From Deltaproteobacteria bacterium RIFCSPLOWO2_02_56_12 (GTDB taxonomy: Bacteria > Desulfobacterota > Binatia > UBA9968), in assembly GCA_001799045.1 (NCBI GenBank), contig MGRY01000228.1, forward strand, positions 1 to 5,457: DNA of 5,457 nucleotides. Reading direction: 5' to 3'. The notes below the pieces were generated by a model. That model ran no database searches. It was not told the DNA's origin and was given only the letters and a program-made list of their open reading frames with translations. Shown here in pieces: positions 1 to 5,457 of the stretch. Position numbers and translations under genes: made by a program. Every line of letters starts with the position of its first letter. Positions within the stretch are counted from its first letter, which is position 1.

Positions 1-179
1 AGTCCCTGCGCGATGCCTTCAGTAGAGCGATGGGCAACCCCGAGCTTTTGGCCGAGGTCAATAAAAGGCAGCTAGAAGCAGATCCATCCACCGGCGAGGA
101 GATCGAAGCAGCGGCCACGGAGGCCGTCGCACAGCCTCCCGATGTCATCGAGCGGATGAAGAAACTATTGGGAAAATAA
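1..179 (+). CDS. C-terminal fragment of a TctC/Bug-like solute-binding protein (5' end outside window)
   Basis: The first complete codon is at 3 and the TAA stop is at 177-179, leaving 58 visible residues. They begin SLRDAFSRAMGNPELLAE, continue with a DPSTGEEIE segment and end in PPDVIERMKKLLGK. This order, 'LRDAF..AM.(D/N)PE.LAE', then '(D/E)P.(S/T)GEE', then '(T/Q)PP.V(I/V)ER.K', is the usual C-terminal end of tripartite tricarboxylate transporter binding proteins (TctC/Bug family) and some related SBPs. Such proteins sit in the periplasm and deliver carboxylates or other organic acids to a membrane carrier. The binding domain itself is not in the window, so ligand and exact family cannot be judged. 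The gene converges on the - strand operon with 31 bases between stop codons. The reading frame is clear because it runs unbroken to the stop and gives family-like sequence; the family assignment rests on the tail alone. Confidence 0.7.
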   Translation, partial: SLRDAFSRAMGNPELLAEVNKRQLEADPSTGEEIEAAATEAVAQPPDVIERMKKLLGK

Positions 180-203
180 ACAGTCCGGCAGAGAGCGGTG
201 ATT

Positions 204-223
204 GGGGAGTCTAAGGACTCCCC
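204..223. terminator. Stem-loop between convergent genes, possible bidirectional terminator
   Basis: GGGGAGTC (204-211) and GACTCCCC (216-223) are perfect inverted repeats around a four-base loop TAAG. The structure lies 25 bases after the stop of the + strand gene. It covers the TAG stop (213-211) and last codons of the - strand SBP gene. An 8-bp, mostly G:C stem at a convergent junction fits a transcription end or a 3'-end RNA-stabilising hairpin serving both strands. Neither strand shows a T tract directly after the stem, so a classical intrinsic terminator is not demonstrated. Confidence 0.4.
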
Positions 224-1233
224 GCCCTGAAAATCTGGTGGAACTCTTTATCGTATTGATCGTACCGCTCGGCGAGGCCGGGTTGGACATAATGGACCTT
301 GAGCTTGCCTTGATCCAGAGATGGAACCAACGGAGGGATATCGGTTCTCCCGGGCACCAGGAACGCCTGATGAAGCACCAACTGCCCTTCCTTAGACAAG
401 ATATAATCGACAAAGAGCCGGGCCGCATTGGGATGGGGCGCCCGCTCCGAGATCGCTATGGAGTGGGCTGAGGTAATAACCGGGTCTACCGTCTTTACCC
501 AATCTATCGGAGCGCCGTTCGTTTTCATCTCCTCCACCTTATGGGCATGAACAATCGCCAGGGGAAATTCGCCGGCAACCATCATTTGGGTCAGCAGAGT
601 GTATCCTCGTCTTAAATGGGGTTTCTGATCCGCCAGTCCCCTCATGAACTTAACGGTCTTCTCCTTTCCCCAATATTCCGTTAAGGAGGCGTACCAAAGG
701 GGGGCATCCGGATCGAGACCGATTTTCTGTTTCCACTGAGGCCGCAAGAGATCCTCCCAGGCCTTCGGCACCTCTTCCTTAGCTACCATGCGGTTGTTAT
801 AGCCAACAATAAATTGCGTGATATAGATGGCGGCCCAGAGCCCTTCCTCATCCTTGAGGCCCTGTGGGATCCCTTCCCCTTCAGGGGAGCGGTAGGACGC
901 GAGGATTCCTCTTTTTTTTAAAAGCTGGAGCTCAATGGCAGGCATGGAAACAAGATCAAAATGATGGGCCCCCGTCAGGGCCTCAGTGAGAATCTTTGTT
1001 CTCAATTGCACATGACCATGGCGCGCAAGTTGAATTTTGAGAAATGGATGCCTCTTCTCAAACGCGCCGATGAGCTTCTGCGCAGCCACCAGGTTAAGCC
1101 CGGTATAGTAAGTTACGACCCCCTCTTTTTTCGCTCCTTCGACAACTCTGGCATCGGTGAGCGCCGGAAGAGAAGAGGCGCCGAAAATGCCATAGAAAAA
1201 AAATACCGCTAGAGAAATAAAAAAGGCGCTCAT
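211..1233 (-). CDS. AfuA/FbpA-like extracellular solute-binding protein (paralog B of the operon)
   Basis: 340 residues, the usual length for COG1840-type (Fe3+ ABC transporter) periplasmic binding proteins. Residues 4-24 form a hydrophobic leader, with a plausible cleavage near SLPA-L. The mature part starts with the family-typical AKKEGVVTYYTG (34-45), then AFEKRHP (57-63), a KILTEALTGAHHFDL segment (80-94), a WEDLLRPQWKQKIG segment (159-172) and RAPHPNAARLFVDYILSKEGQ (264-284). It shares these blocks with the SBP at 2172-3179, so the two are paralogs. At the place where that paralog has INNYGN this one has IVHAHK (227-232), and no paired tyrosines like the FbpA iron ligands are visible, so iron as ligand is doubtful. 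I chose ATG 1233 because GGAAGGAG lies four bases upstream and the ATG overlaps the previous stop as ATGA. A longer GTG start at 1290 has no clear Shine-Dalgarno and would overlap the upstream gene by 61 bases. It is the last gene of the operon. Confidence 0.88.
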   Translation of the reverse strand: MSAFFISLAVFFFYGIFGASSLPALTDARVVEGAKKEGVVTYYTGLNLVAAQKLIGAFEKRHPFLKIQLARHGHVQLRTKILTEALTGAHHFDLVSMPAIELQLLKKRGILASYRSPEGEGIPQGLKDEEGLWAAIYITQFIVGYNNRMVAKEEVPKAWEDLLRPQWKQKIGLDPDAPLWYASLTEYWGKEKTVKFMRGLADQKPHLRRGYTLLTQMMVAGEFPLAIVHAHKVEEMKTNGAPIDWVKTVDPVITSAHSIAISERAPHPNAARLFVDYILSKEGQLVLHQAFLVPGRTDIPPLVPSLDQGKLKVHYVQPGLAERYDQYDKEFHQIFRAGSP

Positions 1234-2144
1234 AAAACTCCTTCCGGCATCCCTGCGGGTTGCGGCGCGGGCAGTCCGGTCGCCTCGCACCAGTAGCCGG
1301 CATCATAAAAATGCTCGGCCGGACTGAAGGGTGGCCTATAAACGCCCATTTCGCGACGCAGCTTCAACACCGCGAGCAAGGCGGCAGGGTCGATTCCCGC
1401 CTTAGGTACGACGTTCCGGCAGCTCTTCTCCGCCCGCGCCCGGCTTAACCCTTCCAGCTTCATGATTAACTGAATCGTCTCCTCGCGATGCTCCGGCCGA
1501 AGCAGCCAATCGGTAGCCTTCACCCAAGCCCGGATGAAACGGACAACCAGCCCATGGTTCTTCTCAGCCCACTCCCGCAGAGCCCAGCCTCCGGTCAGGG
1601 GCCAATTCGGGACATACTCTTCCGCGTTCGCCAGGATCACGCCCCCGGCGGCCAGGGCCTTTTCGGACGAAGGCGACGTCAGCATCGCCGCCGCCACGCG
1701 CCCCTCGAGAAATGCCTCAAGACGGCGCGGCGAGCTGCCGATGATCTCCACCTCGTATTCATCTTCTCTGATGCCGTGAGTGCGCAGGATTTTCCTCCGG
1801 ATGAGGTCGAGATTGGAATCGCCGGGGTCACCGGCCAAGAGCTTCCCGCGCAGTTCCTCCACCGCAGTGATTCCGGCTCTGCCCACCAGCACCGCATCCA
1901 GACCGGCCTCCGCCTGCATGAAGAGCCGATAATCCACGCCGTCCGTAGTCATGCGGGCGATCATCGTGTCCGGACTGCTGAGAGAGAGGTTCCAGCGGCC
2001 TTCCGCCATCCCCTGGTTATGCTCCGGCGCGTACGTCGCGAGATCATATCTGACCTCCAGCCCCTCTGAAGAAAAGAATCCCTTGACTTCAGCGACCAGA
2101 TGGGCCGGTCTGCGGTGGTAACCGGTGGTCAGAAATAAATCCAT
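1230..2144 (-). CDS. NMT1/THI5-like substrate-binding-fold protein without signal peptide
   Basis: 304 residues that read like the mature part of a nitrate/sulfonate/taurine- or NMT1-type binding protein (type 2 periplasmic fold). The N-terminal strand LFLTTGYHRRPAHLVAEVKGFF (3-24) is followed by the typical GFF..EGLEV element. SLSSPDTMIARM (54-65) comes next, then a hinge-side block with VLVGRAGITAVEELRGK (85-101), an EAFLEGRVAAAML segment (143-155) and a long helical C-terminal lobe with FIRAWVKATDWL (203-214). There is no leader: the protein starts at the first strand, and the in-frame TAA of the upstream gene (2174-2172) leaves only nine non-Met codons before ATG 2144. The likely Shine-Dalgarno AAAGGAG is 11 bases upstream, somewhat distant. 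The cysteine-rich CCCFC motif of yeast HMP-P synthase is absent, so a thiamin-enzyme role is unsupported. The gene is visibly more GC-rich than its neighbours. Ligand unknown; it could also be a cytoplasmic sensor or enzyme on this fold. Confidence 0.85.
   Translation of the reverse strand: MDLFLTTGYHRRPAHLVAEVKGFFSSEGLEVRYDLATYAPEHNQGMAEGRWNLSLSSPDTMIARMTTDGVDYRLFMQAEAGLDAVLVGRAGITAVEELRGKLLAGDPGDSNLDLIRRKILRTHGIREDEYEVEIIGSSPRRLEAFLEGRVAAAMLTSPSSEKALAAGGVILANAEEYVPNWPLTGGWALREWAEKNHGLVVRFIRAWVKATDWLLRPEHREETIQLIMKLEGLSRARAEKSCRNVVPKAGIDPAALLAVLKLRREMGVYRPPFSPAEHFYDAGYWCEATGLPAPQPAGMPEGVL
1238..1245 (-). promoter_or_regulatory. Shine-Dalgarno site that fixes the start of the downstream SBP gene
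   Basis: On the - strand GGAAGGAG is followed by TTTT and then ATG at 1233. It lies inside the last codons of the NMT1-like gene, whose TGA overlaps the ATG as ATGA. This arrangement supports translational coupling and the shorter start over the GTG at 1290. Confidence 0.7.
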
Positions 2145-2155
2145 AATGATCGCGG

Positions 2156-2162
2156 CTCCTTT
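2156..2162 (-). promoter_or_regulatory. Shine-Dalgarno site of the NMT1-like gene, distant spacing
   Basis: AAAGGAG on the - strand, 11 bases before ATG 2144 and within the 27-base gap after the upstream stop. The codons ATC and ATT directly before the ATG are in frame and closer to optimal spacing. They are rare initiators and would add only one or two residues, so the ATG is kept. Confidence 0.55.
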
Positions 2163-2171
2163 AACTGTGAA

Positions 2172-3179
2172 TTACCGGCCCTGCCATACCTGACGGTACA
2201 AGGCCTGGACATCGCTGAACTCCTTCCCTTCCAGCCGCCTGGCTACCTGGAGATCAAGACCCCTGGTGAGCTTAGGCGGGTCCGCCTCCACATCAACCCG
2301 TACCGGGATTCTGCCGCCGTTCTTAACCAAAAACTCCTGCCCCTCTTTGGAGGTGAGCCAGGTAACGTAGAGTTTCGCGGTATTGGGATGGGGCGCGCTC
2401 TTGGAGATTACCGCGGGGTTGATTATGGTCACAACCGGATTAATCGCCACAAAGTCCGTCGGGGCCCCTCTCTTTTGCGCGAACGCGACCTGGTTGCCGT
2501 AATTATTGATCGCCAGGTGGCACTCCCCGGCGGATACGAGATCGGAGAGCAGACCGTGGCCGTTACGGATAGCCGGTTTATTGGCAGAAATCCTCTTGAA
2601 GAGATCAAGCGCTTTGTCTTTGCCCATATACCTGATAACCCCTGAAAACCACTCAAAATCAGAGTCTTCCAAACAGAGTCTCCCTTTCCACTTAGGATGG
2701 GTCAAATCCTCATAGCTCCTGGGAATGTCCGCCGGCAGCGCCAGTTTCGTATTGTACTGGATCACGTTGATATTGATTCGAATTGGAGTGACCATCTCCC
2801 CCGGGTCGAGAAAATTCGGGTTGATCCCGGCAACCGTGGGCGGGGACCATTTGAGCGCCATCCCCAGGCCTTTCAGGTGGTAAGCCGAGGAGGTATCCAG
2901 GACATCAAAGTTATGACTGCCCGCCTTGGCCTCGGCGAGGATCTTGCTCACAAGCCTGTCCTCGCTGGAGCGAAAGTAAGTCAGCTTGACTCCCGGGTAC
3001 CTTTTTTCAAAGGCGTCAAAAATCCCCTTGGCCTCATCGTCACGGATGGAGCCGTAAAGATTTATCTTTCCCTCTTTTTTGGCTTCCTCTTCGATTGCCC
3101 TCACGTCCTGGGCAAATAACGGGGAGTTAAAAAGAAAAATTACCAAAACCGCTAGAATGGTTAAACATCGTTTCCGCAT
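2172..3179 (-). CDS. AfuA/FbpA-like extracellular solute-binding protein (paralog A of the operon)
   Basis: 335 residues, full length for COG1840-type periplasmic binding proteins. A textbook signal peptide occupies 1-23: a basic start MRKR, a hydrophobic core, and a likely cut after PLFA before QDV. The mature chain opens with EEAKKEGKINLYGS (31-44). It then shows DAFEKRYPGV (55-64), a KILAEAKAGSHNFDVLDT block (79-96), a YEDLTHPKWKGRL segment (156-168), an AINNYGN segment (223-229) in the ligand-binding half, and a SAPHPNTAKLYVTWLTSKEGQ block (261-281), which is a family signature. Members bind Fe3+, putrescine-like or sugar-phosphate ligands and pass them to an ABC permease. Only one tyrosine (Y227) is visible at the expected iron site rather than the FbpA Tyr pair, so the ligand is open. 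ATG 3179 has AAGGAAG five bases upstream. It is the first gene of the three-SBP operon, 27 bases ahead of the NMT1-like gene. Confidence 0.9.
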   Translation of the reverse strand: MRKRCLTILAVLVIFLFNSPLFAQDVRAIEEEAKKEGKINLYGSIRDDEAKGIFDAFEKRYPGVKLTYFRSSEDRLVSKILAEAKAGSHNFDVLDTSSAYHLKGLGMALKWSPPTVAGINPNFLDPGEMVTPIRININVIQYNTKLALPADIPRSYEDLTHPKWKGRLCLEDSDFEWFSGVIRYMGKDKALDLFKRISANKPAIRNGHGLLSDLVSAGECHLAINNYGNQVAFAQKRGAPTDFVAINPVVTIINPAVISKSAPHPNTAKLYVTWLTSKEGQEFLVKNGGRIPVRVDVEADPPKLTRGLDLQVARRLEGKEFSDVQALYRQVWQGR

Positions 3180-3184
3180 GGTTG

Positions 3185-3191
3185 CTTCCTT
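3185..3191 (-). promoter_or_regulatory. Shine-Dalgarno site of the first SBP gene
   Basis: AAGGAAG on the - strand, five bases before ATG 3179. It supports this start, which also places a normal signal peptide exactly at the N-terminus. Confidence 0.6.
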
Positions 3192-3218
3192 AACCCTTCA
3201 TAGATATTCTTTCCTTGG

Positions 3219-3247
3219 AACATATCCTTTTTTCTTATTGGTGGGAA
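3219..3247 (-). promoter_or_regulatory. Weak candidate sigma70-like promoter for the SBP operon
   Basis: On the - strand TTCCCA (3247-3242) and TATGTT (3224-3219) are separated by 17 bases in the A/T-rich 76-base gap before ATG 3179. Each hexamer matches four of six consensus positions, and a start point about 30 bases before the ATG would be reasonable. In an A/T-rich gap such matches arise by chance, and readthrough from the FtsX gene is an alternative because no terminator-like hairpin is seen between the two. Confidence 0.25.
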
Positions 3248-3255
3248 GGGAAGAT

Positions 3256-5457
3256 TCACTCATACCCGATCGCCGATACGATCGGAGTCGCGGCGGCTTG
3301 TTTAGCCGGAATATAGCCCGCCAACAAACAGAGAGCCACTGAAAGGATCAGGCACAAAAAGGCAAAACCGGTGGGATAATAATACTGAAAGGTCCAGCCG
3401 GTAAGGACCTTGGTGTTATAGACGACGTGGTGATAGGACATGACCGTGCCGGCGATAAGACCGAGGATCCCTCCCAGGAACCCGATCCAGCCCGCCTCCA
3501 CCACGACCATCCTTCGCACCTGGCCTTGAGTCGCCCCGATCGCCCGCAAAACACCGATCTCCCGCGTGCGATCCAAAACCGAAGCGAGCAGAGTGTTGAT
3601 CACGCTGAAAATCGCCACGATGACCGCAATAATTTCGACGGCATAGTTCACGACGAAGGACTGCTCCATGATGTTCACCACGGCATCTCTGAGCTCCCTG
3701 TGGGTGCTGACGAAAAGCTGATATTTGTCGCCGTAATCTTGCTTGATCTTCCGGATCACCCCTTCCTGGTCTGCGCCCGGCGCCAACCATAGATCAAAGG
3801 CATCGACCAATTCATCGTGCCAGATTTTTTTATACAGCGAGCGGTCGATCAAGACGCTGCCGGAGTCCGACGAGTAGTCGATGTAGACTCCGAGGACCTT
3901 GAACCGCGCCAGCCCCGAAGGCGTGGGGAGCTCGACGGTATCTCCGGGGCGCTTGCCGAACTTGCTCCTAAAGCTCTCGCTCACGATCACACCCTCCCCG
4001 GCCGCCATCTGCTGCAACGCCTCTGTCCCGTTTCCCTCCGCCATCGGCAGCTTGCGTACGCCGGCAGAGGCCCGGGCGGAAAAGGATTCGATAAGAATCG
4101 GCCTTCCCTTGTAGGTAGACCTGATCAAGCGATAGAGATCCAAGACCTGAACCCCAGGCAAAGCCTTTATTCCAGGAACCAGATCCTCTCTTAGCGGAAC
4201 GTTCATGGGACCGGCGGTTCTGGCGCCCGAACTCACGATCAGGTCCGCCGTAACCATCTGATCCACCCAGGAAAGGAGCGAGCCGCGCACGCTGTGGACG
4301 AAGGCCGCGATGGTGAAAATAGCCGCAAGGCTGATGATGAGAGTGGCAATCGTGATCCCGGCTCGAATCGGGCTCCGGCTCAGGCCATCGCACGCCAGTC
4401 GTCCCTCGTTCCAGGATAAAAAAGGCAATCGGGACAAGCACTGCCGCAGAAGCTTGATCCAGGCGAGAATGAAGAGCGGAGATAAAGAGGACAGGCCGAG
4501 CAAAAAAACCAGCATCGCTGCCACTCCCACGGTAAATTTCCCGACCTCCCCCAAGCCGGGAGGAGAAATAAACAGCAGCAACGGTGAAAACAGCAGCAGA
4601 ATAACACCCAGCACGGTTGCACGGAAAACTCTTTGAGAGCGCGGGCTCCAGGCCGTCTGCCGGTAGCTCTCGAGAGGCGTCACCCGGGTCGCTTCCCACG
4701 CGGGATAAAGCGCGGCCAGGAGCGATACCCCGAGGCCGCTTGCGAAAGCAAGCAACAATTCGCTCAAGGTGAGCGTGCTCTTGGCCAAATCTATCTGCAA
4801 GAAAAGATTGCTTACGCTCTGTCCTACGGACAACAGCGCCCCTTCGGCCAGAAGCGCTCCGCAAAAGACGCCGGCCACGGAGGCCAGAAAGGAAAGGATC
4901 AAAGCCTCCAGCACAACGAACTGCAGAATGGTGCGCCGCATCATCCCGAGGCAGCGCAATGTTCCGATTTCCCTTCTCCTCTGGACAACGGAGACGGAGA
5001 CTGTGTTGTAGATAAGAAAAAAACCGACGAAGAGCGCGATCAGGCTCACAAAGAAGAGTCCAACGCGAAAAGAGGTGAGAAGCGATTCGACCTGTTCCCC
5101 TCTCTGCCGGGGCCGCTCCACTTGAGCAGCGCCCTGGAGCCGTTGCTGGATCCGGCTTTTCACCTCCTCTACGTTATGTCCCTCCTCGATCGTCAGGTCC
5201 AGAATGTCGAGCTTCCCTTCCTTGCCGAAGGCGATCTGGGCCACGGGCAAATCCATCAGAGCGAAGCTCCCGCCGAAGACCTTGGCCGTGCCCTGTTCTT
5301 TTAAAAGGGCGCGGACGGTATAGCTGCGCGCTCCACGGCTGGTGGCCAGAATGATTTGAGCGCCCACAGGCAAGCCGAGACGGCGCGATAGAGACTCCGT
5401 CAGCGCAATGGAGTCAGGCCGGGCGATGAAATCGAGAGCGCCATCGAGATCAAAAGG
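3256..5457 (-). CDS. FtsX-like ABC transporter permease, double FtsX domain (N-terminus outside window)
   Basis: The frame is open from the right edge (5457) to TGA 3258-3256, giving 733 visible residues. A TTG at 5373 is internal, since 28 more in-frame codons precede it and read like family sequence (PDSIALTESLSRRLG). Family members are about 800-860 residues, so roughly the first 100 or more, including the first membrane segment, are missing. Order: end of a periplasmic MacB-type domain (1-~128), FtsX domain 1 with REIGTLRCLG (162-171) and YPAWEATRVTPLE (251-263), a two-helix linker (~278-334), another helix (~362-388), a second periplasmic domain (~390-598), and FtsX domain 2 with REIGVLRAIG (632-641) and an IPAKQAAATP end (716-725). 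Nine hydrophobic segments are visible, fitting a ten-helix protein. Such permeases work with a LolD/MacB-type ATPase in lipoprotein or lipid release or in efflux. The ATPase is not in the window and would be expected upstream. The substrate cannot be told. Confidence 0.9.
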   Translation of the reverse strand, partial: PFDLDGALDFIARPDSIALTESLSRRLGLPVGAQIILATSRGARSYTVRALLKEQGTAKVFGGSFALMDLPVAQIAFGKEGKLDILDLTIEEGHNVEEVKSRIQQRLQGAAQVERPRQRGEQVESLLTSFRVGLFFVSLIALFVGFFLIYNTVSVSVVQRRREIGTLRCLGMMRRTILQFVVLEALILSFLASVAGVFCGALLAEGALLSVGQSVSNLFLQIDLAKSTLTLSELLLAFASGLGVSLLAALYPAWEATRVTPLESYRQTAWSPRSQRVFRATVLGVILLLFSPLLLFISPPGLGEVGKFTVGVAAMLVFLLGLSSLSPLFILAWIKLLRQCLSRLPFLSWNEGRLACDGLSRSPIRAGITIATLIISLAAIFTIAAFVHSVRGSLLSWVDQMVTADLIVSSGARTAGPMNVPLREDLVPGIKALPGVQVLDLYRLIRSTYKGRPILIESFSARASAGVRKLPMAEGNGTEALQQMAAGEGVIVSESFRSKFGKRPGDTVELPTPSGLARFKVLGVYIDYSSDSGSVLIDRSLYKKIWHDELVDAFDLWLAPGADQEGVIRKIKQDYGDKYQLFVSTHRELRDAVVNIMEQSFVVNYAVEIIAVIVAIFSVINTLLASVLDRTREIGVLRAIGATQGQVRRMVVVEAGWIGFLGGILGLIAGTVMSYHHVVYNTKVLTGWTFQYYYPTGFAFLCLILSVALCLLAGYIPAKQAAATPIVSAIGYE

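Noticed and set aside
1240..1290. Tat signal in the extended N-terminus of the last SBP (TRRDAGRSF)
   Set aside because: The residues after the arginine pair do not fit S/T-R-R-x-F-L-K, and the extended start lacks a ribosome site.
1488..2069. 193-codon open frame on the + strand opposite the NMT1-like gene
   Set aside because: It is antisense to a recognisable protein, shows Arg/His/Pro-rich low-information sequence typical of GC-rich shadow frames, and matches no family I know.
1230..2144. Yeast-type THI5/NMT1 thiamin-precursor synthase
   Set aside because: The only two cysteines are single and far apart, the CCCFC motif is absent, and no thiamin genes are nearby.
3968..4864. 298-codon open frame on the - strand inside the FtsX gene
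   Set aside because: It is in another frame of a clear FtsX permease, is rich in Arg, Gly and Ser, and has no recognisable domain.
4633..5304. 223-codon open frame on the + strand opposite the FtsX gene
   Set aside because: A charged, repetitive shadow of the membrane-protein coding sequence with no recognisable domain.
5371..5373. TTG as the start of the FtsX permease
   Set aside because: The frame stays open to the window edge and the extra 28 residues fit the family, so the codon is an internal leucine.

Overview
The window is a bacterial chromosomal fragment dominated by solute-binding proteins (SBPs). It has four partial or complete genes of this kind, from three families, followed by a large FtsX-type ABC permease that runs off the right edge. 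Base composition is moderately GC-rich and uneven. Several SBP genes crowded together with no permease of their own is a pattern I associate with uncultivated soil, groundwater or sediment bacteria such as Binatota/Desulfobacterota-like, Rokubacteria or Tectomicrobia-like lineages. That placement is inference from gene style; nothing in the window fixes the taxonomy.

Layout from left to right. Bases 1-179 (+ strand) hold the C-terminal end of a protein resembling a TctC/Bug-type tricarboxylate SBP. After a 31-base convergent gap with a perfect 8-bp stem-loop (204-223), everything else is on the - strand. In transcription order this is: the 3' part of an FtsX-like permease (5457 down to 3256), a 76-base gap with a weak candidate promoter, an AfuA/FbpA-like SBP with a clear signal peptide (3179-2172), an NMT1/THI5-like protein without any signal peptide (2144-1230), and a second AfuA-like SBP (1233-211). 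The last two genes overlap by ATGA, and the first two SBP genes are 27 bases apart, so the three SBP genes look like one operon. The two AfuA-like proteins are recognisable paralogs that flank the NMT1-like gene.

How they may work together: the operon encodes binding proteins but no transmembrane subunit or ATPase within view, so it could feed a transporter encoded elsewhere or serve ligand sensing. The middle protein has the same general type of fold as an SBP but cannot carry a leader, because the previous gene's stop codon lies in frame nine codons upstream of its ATG. Its gene also looks more GC-rich than its neighbours. The FtsX permease is probably a separate function (lipoprotein, lipid or efflux type), with its ATPase expected beyond the right edge. 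No RNA gene, CRISPR array, insertion sequence or integrase was seen. No gene-free stretch exceeds 80 bases.
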